From contig SCFE01000009.1 in assembly GCA_004352715.1 (NCBI GenBank), positions 354,361 through 418,360 of the forward strand: a stretch of DNA of 64,000 bases, read 5' to 3'. Source of the stretch: Hofstenia miamia (taxonomy: Eukaryota > Xenacoelomorpha > Acoela). The notes under the pieces are model-generated. The model made no database searches. It was not told the origin of the DNA and saw only the letters and a list, made by a program, of their open reading frames with translations. Shown here piece by piece: positions 12,505-23,273 of the stretch (the first letter of the stretch is position 1; each line of letters starts with the position of its first letter). A program made the translations under genes and the position numbers.

Positions 12505-13159
12505 CAGGGATCCAACATGATTAATCGTCAACACGATTAATCGAGATTAATCGGATAGATTAATCTATCGCGCTGGTCGATTAATCTAGATTATTCTAAT
12601 TAAGTTGATGCTTATGCATTCAGTTACGTGTTGTCATTTTCGGTTTGATATCTTATCTATGGCCCTCTTCGTGTGTCATATGTTTTACAAAAGAAAACCT
12701 TAACACCGGACATAAAAGAAGAGCGTGATGAATAGGCTTCTAACATACTTAGGAAGCCTCGGATGTCGCCTAATTCTATATATAAGGATCCTCGATTTTA
12801 TCACGCCAACTTCTAATCAGGTTGAGAGACTGTTCAGCAAAGCTGGATATGCTCTATCTGATTTCCAAAATCATTTATTACCCCTCGACTTAGAGATCCA
12901 AATATTTCTTTATGCTAACAAGCACATGTGGAGCAAAATGACTTCACGAAATAATCTCAAATAAGAATAATAGTTGATATTTTCTATTTTGTGAATATCT
13001 TTCAATTGATATATTGTATTTTGAATATTTTTAATCAGAAGTAGATTAATCTACGATTAATCGCGATTATTAATCACCTAGCAGCAGCGATTACGATTAA
13101 TCTATCGGCAAAATTTTTTTTTCATACGATTAATCGCGATTAAAATCTAAAGATCCCTG
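12505..13159 (+). mobile_element. non-autonomous hAT element (655 bp) with 8-bp TSD
   Basis: The ends are CAGGGATC and its inverse GATCCCTG. ACTCAAAC occurs directly outside both ends (12497-12504 and 13160-13167), a perfect 8-bp target-site duplication as hAT transposases make. Both subterminal regions are packed with GATTAATCG / AGATTAATCT units in both orientations, likely transposase-binding sites. An internal frame (12725-12964) keeps the hAT C-terminal dimerisation block: FITPTSNQVERLFSKAGYAL, then LPLDLEIQIFLYANKHMW. The catalytic core is missing, so it is a deletion derivative. It is nested in the LINE. Confidence 0.88.
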
Positions 13160-13167
13160 ACTCAAAC

Positions 13168-13580
13168 TATCCATTCTTTTGTCATGTGTCATTTTATACA
13201 TGTATGCATTCTATTAACGAATCTTAAAATAAGGCAAAGTTAACGCATAAATAAAACATTCAACTGGTGTATTATAGCTTTTTACACTATTTGCCAACAA
13301 GAAGTTTGCAATAAGTTACAGGAAGTCCAAGTTCTTTCACCTAAGTACAATGAAATATTTGCAAGCTTGGCGTTGTTTTTTAAACATGTTACTAATTTAA
13401 CTCCAGAACACGTGTGCGCATCGTCAATATAGCAAATAATTCAGATGCATGGAATAATTAGTTTAAACATGCAACAAGTCTGTCATGGAATAACTTATCT
13501 TGTTCCATTAGATATGCTGAAAATCTTAGAAAATTTAAGCGAATATTAAAGCACAAACTACTTTTACAGCAAAAAAATTT
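13168..13580 (+). pseudogene. 3' part of the LINE split by the hAT element
   Basis: After the hAT the plus strand continues with KTFNWCIIAFYTI (about 13250-13290), then VLSPKYNEIFASLALFFK and a final SIRYAENLRKFKRILKHKLL near 13510-13560, typical of the extreme C-terminus of CR1-like LINE proteins. KTFNWCI also occurs in the minus-strand LINE at 21.7-22.0 kb (SKTFNWCIKTLNF), so the two are related. Confidence 0.6.
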
Positions 13581-15042
13581 TTGGTTATCAAAAAAACTAA
13601 AACTCATTCAAAATGTATGCATAGAGAACTGTAAAATTGTGATTTTTGCTTGATTATTTTTTAAATTTTAGATTGAAATTTTGTAGGCTATACATTTCAA
13701 TAGAAATAAAGCTTAGTTAGACTTATCATGTTCTTTGCGATGTCAATGAAAATAAAGCAAAGCTCACAGTTCTGGCATCATTTGTTGAAAATGTTTAATA
13801 ATTAGCAGCCGTTGCATATAGTACATATCTCTTAAACCTCAAAAGGTTCATTTGTTTCTCTGTATATTTGTGTATACATGTAAACGGCGTTTATTAGTGA
13901 ACTTAAATATATAAAAATAAGAATTAACCATTTTATTAAGCAAATGGTATTCGCGATGCAACCTGGTTCCGGAAAAAACATTCTAAAATAGGTTGCTGTA
14001 TTAACAAATATTTGTACTTAAATTTAGTAATTTCAACTAATTCTATTTCAAATTCAATATATTGACAACATTTTAAATGATATCATTGTTTAATAACTTA
14101 ATTACCATTTTATGCAGCAAGAATGACATCTCAGGTACAGCATCCTGGTTAAGATGAACACATTTTAGGAATTAACAGGTCTCTTTTACATCACATAGCC
14201 ATTAAATCGCCACTTGAAACAGATGTTGTAGGCATACGTTCTCATTCCTTTAACAGTTTCTTTCGATAATGTCTAGATTGGTTGACACCCAACTGGTTTT
14301 ACCCAACTTTTATGTTGAGACTCCCTAGGAAGTGAAACAAAAGCAGCAGAATTGTCAAAAAATACATATTATCCTCGGATTACCCTCACAATCTCAGAAA
14401 CCATCCTGACACTTCGAAATGAAGAACATGAGTCTGTATGGCTTTTAAAAAAATAGTTTAAAATCTAAAATTTAATCTTCTGCTTGATAAGTGTTTTTTA
14501 CTTTAACTTTTGTCAATCGGGTCAATTGTAGGTCACAATGTCACAGTTTAATACAGGTCGCCTGGCCATGATTCGTTATCCGGTTGCATCTCTGAATGGA
14601 ATGCATATTTAATGAAACATAGGCTTTCTTGAGAAACAAATGCATAAAGTTTTTTCAGAATGCTAAAAAGATTATTAATTATTGAATGTAGAATTTTACA
14701 CTACAAAAGTTAGAAAATTATAAAGAATTAATATTACTTTTAGACAATTCTACATTTATTGAAACCGTCACATATGGGTCTGTAAAAATTTTAACCGGTA
14801 CATTCAATGGAATTAACTCATCAAATGCCTCTGCAAATGTACCCTTCACCCATCTTACGAGTGCTAGAATACATTGGTAGCAAGAAATGTTCCTGCAATA
14901 CCAGATCTCGACCAATTATTTAAAAATTTGCATTCAATGTAAAAAGTAAAAGCAAATAGTCAAAGTTATGGTATTAACAATAAGTGACTCTTACATCATA
15001 TAACACAAATAGTACTGCACGCTAAAATTGAAATTGATTGAA
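13581..15042. other. AT-rich DNA, nothing firmly recognised
   Basis: A 65-codon minus frame (14915-14718) includes VPVKIFTDPYVTVSIN but matches no family I know. A TTTTAG acceptor-like site on the minus strand at about 15026 could allow a further exon of the ORF that follows; there is no proof. Confidence 0.35.
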
Positions 15043-15558
15043 CTAATACAATTGCGAAGAATTTAGATGAGATGAGTGATTTCCAGCATTCATCTTCAAT
15101 AAGTTCTGGAAAAGATCATCTGATGCATCTGCCTTCAATGTTAAGAGCCAATTTGAGCTCAAATAATTTGCTGATGAATCAAACAGTAGATTGCAGTTTT
15201 TCTCTAATTCTTTATTATATGATAAGATTTTCCCACTTACTGGGGAAATTAATTCCATCTGGTAACTGGGAGTTTGAATAAAACCAATGATTTGATTGTC
15301 GTCAACTTCGCACCCGCTATAAAACTCGCTTTTCAGAAGATACATTTTTGCTTTTCCTCTCATCAGTTTCTTCTGTTCACTAGAAGGAATCCAACCCATA
15401 GTGCACAAATCTTCATAAATGTGCAAGAAGAAACCTACATTGCAAGGATTGAAAAATTTATCTGAATATATACTGTAAGAGTTTTTCATAAAATTTACTT
15501 CGGTGTGAACATTTCTTCGAAGTATTTTAGACAGAGCAAATACACGCTTAGAGATCAT
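15043..15558 (-). CDS. glycine-cleavage H-like protein lacking lipoyl lysine (putative)
   Basis: A 171-residue uninterrupted frame, close to animal GCSH length (about 173). The N-terminus (MISKRVFALSKILRRNVHTE) is basic and lacks acidic residues before the final Glu, like a mitochondrial presequence. Residues about 100-160 align with H protein: G..VDDNQIIGF, then MELISPVSGKILSYNKELEK, then SNWLLTLKADASDDLF, matching '[20 protein letters not shown]' and 'GWLIKM'. In GCSH the lipoylated Lys sits in ESVKAASELYSP; here the stretch is IQTPSYQMELISP, with Ser at that place. The N-terminal half aligns poorly. H protein carries the aminomethyl group between P, T and L proteins; without the lysine this one could not. 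It may be a divergent paralogue or an old retrocopy. No introns seen; start is the first Met. Confidence 0.45.
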   Translation of the reverse strand: MISKRVFALSKILRRNVHTEVNFMKNSYSIYSDKFFNPCNVGFFLHIYEDLCTMGWIPSSEQKKLMRGKAKMYLLKSEFYSGCEVDDNQIIGFIQTPSYQMELISPVSGKILSYNKELEKNCNLLFDSSANYLSSNWLLTLKADASDDLFQNLLKMNAGNHSSHLNSSQLY

Positions 15559-16250
15559 TTTGTACTTGGTTACTTGTAAAGCACGTTGCTAATTTAAATA
15601 CAAACCGAGTCAACATTAAAGTGCGTTGAAATTTCCTAACTAACAAAATATTCTTTAAGTCAATTGCTAAAAGTAGTAAACAAATATGATATATTTGGAA
15701 GTCCTAAAAATATGTCAAAGTTTTCATTATTATTCTATATTCTGAATAATTCAGACAATTTTTAGATGTGCGCAAAGAACTCATTTTTATCATTTTTGCG
15801 TCTTAAACTTAATGTATAATTGCTTATAAGTACAGAAATGAAAATTAGAGAGAAAATTTTGTAAATTTATTTATTGGGTGATTGGTATTTGAAGACTTGT
15901 GCAACGATTGAGATGCTGTGGATTACACTATTTAATGAGTTTGTGTTCCAGATGTCACAGATTAGACATGAATTGCTTGAACCCTAACTACCATATCTTG
16001 ATAATAGTGTAGCATTTCCCTGCTGTAAAATTAATGCAATTGCTGCAAAAAATACATAGAAATCGTATTCAGATCGCAAGATACACTTCTGGAAGAATAC
16101 ATAACAAACATCTTGGAAAATACTTCTAGAGCTTACACTGATAGTGGTATTTAGTAAGCTTCCAGTTGTCTGAAACTTCCAGAGCATGACCAGTATTAGT
16201 ACCCGTAAAAGAAACAGTCAAAGGCTGCAGTGAACTAATTACAGTCACGT
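15559..16250. other. AT-rich DNA, nothing recognised
   Basis: Upstream side of the H-like ORF. No clear promoter element or splice acceptor was seen next to its start. A 67-codon minus frame (16187-15984) has no recognisable motif. Confidence 0.4.
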
Positions 16251-17290
16251 TTAGAGCGGCTGGTCAGCCAGAAGACCAGCATGGCAGAGATATCCCAAGA
16301 CGAGCACGAGACTAAGTGAGGTTAGACTTTTCAAGCCCAGGAGACAAAGCATATTTAAAAGCAGTTGCAAAAATAGCGTCCCTGAGTCGATCATGCGCGC
16401 AATTCTTCCACCATCAACCGCGCATGACATAGCATGATCACGGAATATATCCAAAGGCTTAAGGCTTTTTGGAGATTTTTTGTCATAATCAATTAAGGGG
16501 ATGCCAAGCCTATAACAAAGCAAAATTTGGAATTCAGCATGAGCGAAGGAAAAACCAAGTGCTTTCAAGAGAATCGCAGTCAACCAATCCCCATTTCCTG
16601 GTATGGAGCAAGAGCCTTGCTTTATTGCGAGGAGACAAACTAGAGGATAAACAAGTATTCTGGCTAACTTGCTCTAAAAGTGAACAAATAGACTTCTGTG
16701 CTTTTACGGCCATGTGTAACGGCATTTCAGACAACGCTAGTCCTTTGCTAGAAAGATCTTGCAAACACCTGGTTAACACAAATGTGTTAGAGGGCGCTCA
16801 CAATACGGACTTCTTCGCCTTCAGAGAACGTACAGCAATGGGGGGTAAATGAAGGTGCAGCAATCTGTACTTTGTGCACATGGACAATGACTGCCGTGAA
16901 GGCTTATGGGGGACAAACGAAAGCGCAGTGAATACATTGCGATAAAGACTGCTACTGGTTCCTGAGCTATGAGGACATCTCATAAAGCAGTCAGGTCAGG
17001 AATAGCTCTTTCTTTTGATGAAAAACGTAAAGGCCTTTGTTTGCTATGCCAATGACAACTTTTTTGTGTTACAGTAGTTTCTTGGTTGCAGCAGGTTCTC
17101 GCTAAGTTATCATCTTTAGCAGGAAAGAAGAAGTTAGCCGGAACATCCAACAAAAGTTCGGCCTTCGGTTTCACTGCGCTGATCACACTCAGTACGAGTC
17201 AGTGCTCTGCACATCAGAGTCGCCTGAGAATTCTCATTATTAAACCGGCTTTAGTAATCACAGTTCGAGGGGTTAAGGTCCCGGCCCGAT
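16251..17290 (-). pseudogene. retroelement remnant with RT-distal Cys/His block
   Basis: This kilobase is less AT-rich than its surroundings. On the minus strand, frames shifted relative to each other carry KARLLLHTRKWGLVD (16779-16534 frame), then AEFQILLCYRLGIPLIDYD and DIFRDHAMSC and GGRIARM (16583-16251 frame). The pattern 'aeFr..l.YRLGlPl ... D.fGDHAv.C ... g.riaRHn' is one I know from the region after the RT in certain invertebrate LINE-like proteins. The preceding Cys pair is degraded and frameshifts are present. No RT core was recognised, so it is a 3' fragment. Confidence 0.5.
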
Positions 17291-17989
17291 CATGGTTTTG
17301 TCAACTGCTGTCTGTTGACTACTACAGTAACCCTAAAAATTCATTCATTTTATTTCAATGGAAACATTTAATTCGTTAATATTGAAGATTGTATACAAAA
17401 TATAAAAATTAAACCGACTAACAAAATACATGGATTTAAGTATAGTATATATACACATGTTTTTCATAAGTAACTAAAAACATGGAATACCGAAACTTAG
17501 GGTAGCTAAGTGTCATCTTAGAGGTTTCTGAAATTTGGCTTAACAATTATAAAATTGATTATTCCTGACCCTATAATTAATTTCAATTTACTGGCTTTCG
17601 AATGGATACATTCCATGAGTTACACTTCAGTAAAAGATAATTAGGGGCGCTCTATTTTAAAATTCCAAAATAACTAAGTCCCTCAATTAGAGTAGATATT
17701 GCAGCTAAGAACATTTTGCAAACAATATTTTCTACTCATTAAAATAAGAAATAATAAAAGCATTCAATGTAATCAATAATTTTATAATGATGGAAGATTG
17801 GAACTTTACAAATCTAAGGCAGTAAGGATCAATCTAAGTTATTACATTTCTTATCAACCTTTACCATAAAAAGAGTTAATAACACCCTCATCAAGACATA
17901 TACCGCAAAGGTAATAATTGATTATTTCATCATTTCTGTACTGTAAACTATAATTTATATGTTCAGAATTTTATCATTCGGAAGTTTGC
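17291..17989. other. AT-rich DNA, nothing recognised
   Basis: No frame, repeat boundary or RNA gene identified. Confidence 0.5.
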
Positions 17990-18151
17990 TTCCTAACTAT
18001 GCTTTGACGATGTTATATGAAAATCAGAAGAACAATTATTAGCAGTAAGCCAGCTTTCAGTAACCGCTATGATGCCAGGTAAGTACAGTGACGCATAGAC
18101 TTCAAGCTCTTGCAATTTATTTACTATTGATTGAGCGTTCAGGCACATTAT
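17990..18151 (-). pseudogene. 5' start of LINE ORF2 (endonuclease), truncated
   Basis: About 45 bp after the ORF1 stop, an ATG near 18151 opens a minus-strand frame beginning MCLNAQSIVNKLQELEVYAS, then GIIAVTESWLTANN. 'lNaqSi.nKl.eL' and 'vTEsWL' are the first two motifs of the apurinic-type endonuclease of CR1/L2/Jockey LINEs. The frame ends in a stop near 18005 and no further endonuclease motif was found, so the element is cut here. Confidence 0.65.
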
Positions 18152-18193
18152 CTACGGTCCTGGAGCCCTCGTGTTTTCACTATTATCGCGTAG

Positions 18194-18962
18194 TCAGGTG
18201 GATTTTGATAGCGAGTTTAGCCACTGGCGGGCTTCATCGTTTAAGAAATATTGTCTTACTATAGTACCATGTGGCCAGAAATTGGGGTCTTCCAACACAC
18301 TGCTTAATGTGGCGTCCGCAACAAGGTGCAATCCTTTGAAATGTGAATAGGGCTTGGTAACCACTCTAGTATGTAAACGGGTGGCACCGCCCTTCGTACA
18401 GTAATCTAGGAGATCTGATTCACTTACGGATTTATCCAATCGGCCAACAAAGTAGTGTCTGCGTGGTGGTCGTCGCTCTGCTGCTCGAAGCGATGTCGAT
18501 ACTTCGTTTGACTTAGTGCCAACAACCAACAAACGAGCTGAATCATTCTTAGCATTTAGGTTTATAGAAGTTTCGCTTCGATGGGTGGATTGTGTGTACT
18601 GGTTTAGATCAGTGCGTCGTCTCTTGCTAGAGCTATTTGAATCGGCACTGCTGTCACGGCGTTGTCGCAGGATACTTACATACGAAGGAGTAGGCATAAC
18701 TGCACTGGGTTTGATATTATGCTGGTCCAACACATTTTTTTCCAGTTTTGCAAATTTCTTTTCAAGTTCGTCAAAGTGCTTGTTTATGTCATTAGGGATT
18801 AGGGGTGCGGAGTGCTTGGAGCAATCGGTGCATAACCATAACAATGAGCCAGCCTGAATGAGGTTGTCACTTAGGCCAATGCATGAATAATGAACATGAT
18901 TTATCTTGAATTTAATGCATTGCGTACAAGAGCAATCATCGAAACTAGAAGAGCAAGTTTAA
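18194..18962 (-). CDS. LINE ORF1 protein with PHD-like finger and RRM-like fold
   Basis: The ATG-initiated part is 216 aa (18844-18194), but the same frame is open up to about 18962 and supplies the missing start of a zinc finger: DDCSCTQCIKFKINHVHYSC, then SLLWLCTDCSKH, a PHD-like C..C..H..C..W.C..C array. A coiled-coil-like stretch follows (HFDELEKKFAKLEKNV), then a Ser/Arg-rich linker with KRRRTD, then HYFVGRLDKSVSESDLLDYC and YSHFKGLHL...DPNFWPHGTIVRQYF, resembling the RRM-like nucleic-acid-binding domain of CR1/Jockey-type ORF1. The upstream start is uncertain because the region 18811-19040 is duplicated by an assembly join. The frame is intact over about 255 codons, unusually good for this window. 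Confidence 0.65.
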
Positions 18963-19271
18963 CAACCTACCATCCTCGGTAAACGCGTTCATGATCATAT
19001 CTTTTCATTTGTCATCCTTCAGCTATTAACAATAAAAAACNAGTGCTTGGAGCAATCGGTGCATAACCATAACAATGAGCCAGCCTGAATGAGGTTGTCA
19101 CTTAGGCCAATGCATGAATAATGAACATGATTTATCTTGAATTTAATGCATTGCGTACAAGAGCAATCATCGAAACTAGAAGAGCAAGTTTAACAACCTA
19201 CCATCCTCGGTAAACGCGTTCATGATCATATCTTTTCATTTGTCATCCTTCAGCTATTAACAATAAAAAAC
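18811..19271. repeat. 230-bp exact duplication around a single N (assembly join)
   Basis: 18811-19040 and 19042-19271 are identical as far as I can read, with a single N at 19041 between them. This is what two overlapping contigs look like when concatenated without merging, rather than a biological tandem repeat. Confidence 0.9.
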
Positions 19272-19879
19272 TATAAAAAGCAATTACAAATTAAAGTTTA
19301 TATTGCTTCGTTATTGATATTTTAGGATTAAAATTATTTTCTTTAGAGATGTGTCTGACTGTTCCAGTAATCCTCTAGCATTTGGAATAAAAAAGGTAGC
19401 TTTTCTATAATAAATTTGAACTCTGAATCAAAGTATACTAGCTACACAAATTTATGCCAATGTGAACGACATTTATCTATTGACGACTCAAATATCTGGA
19501 ATTTAAAAAATACATTAATTTATTCAAATGAAATTATTTTAGCAGCAAGGTTAAAAATGCCAACTCCTGGAAACATGAATACCCAGAATAAATATGTTAA
19601 AAGTGATACATTATTACTGCAAGTTTGATACTTGCGATCAAAATCAGTGCACAGACAATTCATTCAAATGTAACTATTTTACTAATCTAACAAATGGTAA
19701 CAATGAAATTTCATAAACTTCGAGGTCCACTTGAACCATAACAAATTTCAACAATTTTTTGAACCAATATTTAATATGTTAGTAGAACACATTTTTAACG
19801 GATACAACAACTGTGATGTGTACATCCTACCATACATACAGAACATTTTCGATGTTTAAATAATCTCACAAGCAATATT
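19272..19879. other. AT-rich DNA, nothing recognised
   Basis: A 70-codon plus frame at 19416-19628 has no family resemblance; no repeat ends were found. Confidence 0.4.
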
Positions 19880-21286
19880 AACTACTTTGAATATACATAA
19901 AATTAAGAAATAGTGCAACAAATAAATTAAAATATGAGCATAATGAATTTCTGACACGATCTTTTAAGGATGGAAAGAATGTAGCAAGAAAATGGCTATA
20001 CATCAATAAATTTATCAAAGAAAAAAAGAACAATGATATCAAATGTCTAGTTAACAATGAAGAAAAAATCATTGAAAAATGCATTGAAATTGCAAATATT
20101 ATGAATAAACACTTTGTGAAACTTGGTAAATTTCAAGATATTTTGATGTATTTCAAAATATGTAATAAAACATTTATTATTATTATTATTTTAAATTTAA
20201 ATATGTTTCACTTCATGATTTTTGTAAATGCGCAAAAATGATAAAAACAAGTAAATCAAAAGGTCCAAGTTACTATCCTCTATGGTTCTTAAAAGACGCT
20301 CTATATGTACTAGCAAGACCATTATGTGATCTCTTCAATGAATGTATTTACTATTCCTATTTCCTTAAACAATTAAAAATGGCTGAAGTTATTCCCATTT
20401 TTAAAAAGGGCAATAATGAGAAAACAGAGAATTATCGTCCAATATCTATTCTCTCAGGAATAAGCAAAATTTTTGAAAAACTAATATATCAACAATTAAC
20501 GATCTACATTGAAGAGAATAAACTTTTAAGCAAACAGCAATTTGGTTTTAGAAAAGGATTATCAACAAATTATGCATTAATTGAAACAATAGATGACTGG
20601 CGTAGAAAATTAGACAAAGATGAAAAAGTTTATATTGCTTCACTTGATATATCAAAGGCCTTTAATTCAATTAATCATGATTTACTAATTAAAAAACTAA
20701 GAGAAATTTATAATTTTAGTGATTCATCAATCCAATTTCTAAAATCATATATATTTGATCGTTCACAATACGTGAAAGTAAACAATCTATCGTCAAAACA
20801 AATATTGGTAAATAATGGAGTACCACAAGGATCAGTTTTAGGACCACTATTATTCAATCTATATGTAAATGATATTCCTAACTTCATTGAAGGCAAATGC
20901 ATTCAATTTGCAGATGATACTATTATATACATCCAAAATAAAGATTTTACAAGAACATATAATTAAAGTAAAGAAATTTTTTGAACAGAATATGATGAAA
21001 TTAAATATTGAGAAAACTACATTTATGATTATAAAGAATAAAAATGGAAAAAGTGAACCATTAGAATCAATATATATTGAAAAAAATATCATTTATGAAA
21101 CTAAGAAAATTAAATATCTTAGTATTGAAATTGACAATGAACTTAAATTTACAGATCAGATCAATGCAACTATGAAGAACATGGCCCATGGAGTTAAATT
21201 GCTAACTAAGATTCAACATATATTACCAATGAATTGGAGGATTGCACAACTAAGATCTCTTATACTGTCACATTTTTCATATTCTT
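19880..21286 (+). pseudogene. LINE reverse transcriptase, nearly intact, one frameshift
   Basis: Pre-RT traces (NDIKCLVNNEEKIIEK) occur at about 20030-20090. The 242-aa frame 20238-20966 holds the RT core in order: KSKGPSYYPLWFLKDA, AEVIPIFKKGN and ENYRPISILSGISKIFEK, QQFGFRKGLSTNYA, ASLDISKAFNSINHD (motif A), VNNGVPQGSVLGPLLFNLYV (motif B), IQFADDTIIY (motif C). The catalytic Asp residues are present. A frameshift near 20940 moves the reading to 20869-21286, which continues with MMKLNIEKTTFMII and KYLSIEIDNELKFTDQI. It stops at the N at 21287 before the C-terminus. No endonuclease is visible. Likely a fairly young, 5'-truncated copy. Confidence 0.8.
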
Positions 21287-21287
21287 N
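21287..21287. other. single-N contig join
   Basis: The plus-strand LINE frame ends at this base; unrelated (TTA)-rich sequence follows. Two related LINE copies in opposite orientation lie on the two sides, a plausible reason for the break. Confidence 0.8.
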
Positions 21288-21659
21288 TATTGTTATTATT
21301 ATTATTGTTAAAATTTTTGAAAATTTGATTTAATTTATTTTAAAAATTTAATAAGAGTCAGTGCAAATTTATTGCGCAATATATGTATACAAAACCTACA
21401 AACTAACACATGACAAAAAAATTAAATAAAACATGAACAAATAACGATTTTGCATGTAAAGGCTATAAGAAGACAAAAAGCAATTTACTTGCTAAAACTA
21501 CAAAACCAGTGAACATAATATATAATAATAAAAATCAATGTTTGAGTGAATGTTTGTGTAGGTGCTCAATGTTGGATGTATGTTTCGAATGCATGAAGTG
21601 TGTTACCGTCCCCTAATGTATACTATTTTATTAGAAGAAATTTTTTCAATTTTTTCTAA

Positions 21660-22330
21660 ACTTCTTAGTTTTTTTCTATTCGCGTTTCATAATCTAAATT
21701 ATTCCACTATTTAATTGATATGTGATGAAAGCCATTATAATTTTTATCTAAACTCAAAAATTTTTGCGATCGCTCAATTAACTTAATATAGTCATTAGGG
21801 AAAAGGAGAGATGTTTGTAGAGATTTGAATTTAAATAAGATGGATAGCATATGCATATGAATTTGATAGAACGGAGATAATATTTTACATTTATTACGAC
21901 ATACTGATGCTTCGTCATGCTTTTGTGCAAAGTTTAGTGTTTTTATACACCAATTAAATGTCTTTGATAGAAGCGTACGATTTTTCGAATTTAGGTTAGT
22001 TAAAAGAAGAGAACAGTATTGAAAATGAGACAAACAGAAAGCATGTATAGTTGTTTATGATAATTGCTTGATATTACATTGCGTAAGTGATAAAGATATC
22101 TAATGCCTGCAGTCATTTTTTGAATCTTATTCAGTAAAAATTTTTCAAATGTTAATTCATTATCTATCTCCACTCCTAAATANTTGCGTAAGTGATAAAG
22201 ATATCTAATGCCTGCAGTCATTTTTTGAATCTTATTCAGTAAAAATTTTTCAAATGTTAATTCATTATTTATCTCCAATAATATTGTGTTAAAATATAAT
22301 CATTTTACTGAAAGTTGGTCTTAAAGATAT
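21660..22330 (-). pseudogene. LINE C-terminal remnant, inverted relative to the previous one
   Basis: Minus-strand frames contain LGVEIDNELTFEKFLLNKIQ, then AGIRYLYHLRNVISSNYHKQ, matching position for position the end of the plus-strand copy (YLSIEIDNELKFTDQI...GVKLLTKIQHILPMNW). It continues with LLLTNLNSKNRTLLSKTFNW and ends FLSLDKNYNGFHHISIK near 21707. It is therefore the same kind of element, giving an inverted pair around 21287. Confidence 0.65.
22079..22277. repeat. 94-bp duplication around single N at 22183 (assembly join)
   Basis: 22079-22172 recurs at 22184-22277 with one C/T difference (TTATCTATC versus TTATTTATC). The sequences outside diverge: the left copy continues the LINE frame, the right does not. 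This fits two haplotypes or two repeat copies joined without merging. Confidence 0.85.
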
Positions 22331-23273
22331 TATATAATCCGATTCAGCTGCTTTTAGTGTAAATTGCTCTTGAGTGTTGCATAATATATAAATTGAGTTG
22401 ATCGTCCAACATAAGTTTCGCCACAGGTGCATACAATTTTGTAAAAAACCGGTTAGGCAAACTTTCAAAATTATTAGGTGCTCTTAATTTGAAAATGTTA
22501 TATTGAAAGATATTTTTGTTGTTGATATTATTCTCACATTTTTTAAATATATTTAATGTTTTTAAGCTTTCTTATCAAAGAGTTTGTATGGATTCCTCTG
22601 TATTCCATTTTGAATGTACGTCCGGTCATATTTATTGCCGTTTTAATGTTGTGATCAATTAACTTCACTGGATATTGTTTGTTCGTAAGACTTTTTTAAG
22701 TGATAAAATTTTTTTGATGAGTTTCTTCACAATTCGAACAAATATCAAAGATTAAGGTTTTAAAATGTTTAATATTTCCTTTTTTTGGAAAAGCATTGAC
22801 AATTAAAAAATGAAATTAAACGTAAAAATTTTGTATGCGTTTAATATCCTGACGATGCAAAATATTAACATTTCTTAAAAATGAATAATTATCAACTTCA
22901 ATAATAACGAGTGTAAATATTGAAGAATTTTTTTGTATTATTCCCATTAAATTTGCATTAACACACACTTGTTTATAAACACTGAAAAATGTAAAATGAC
23001 AACAGTAAAATATAATAATTTTCTAAAGCGACGAACAGGAATATAATAAATATTAATGCGAACTTCTCTGAAACTGTAGCAGCATAATTTTACTATTGTG
23101 CCAAATGGACATGGACTAGGCCCAGCCTAAGTTCTGCTTGAGCTGAGGTATTTCAAAAATAAGGTTGAAACTGGAGTGAAATTGACTAAGCTTTTATGCA
23201 AATCAATTCAAATGCAGTGAATACTTTAAAAATTCTAAAATGTTGAAAAATACTATTTCAATTTAGAAAACTA
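22331..23273. other. AT-rich DNA, nothing recognised
   Basis: No coding frame of note and no repeat ends recognised. Confidence 0.45.

Noticed and set aside
18811-19271. 230-bp tandem repeat as a biological satellite
   Set aside because: Exactly two identical copies separated by a single N is an assembly-overlap artefact.
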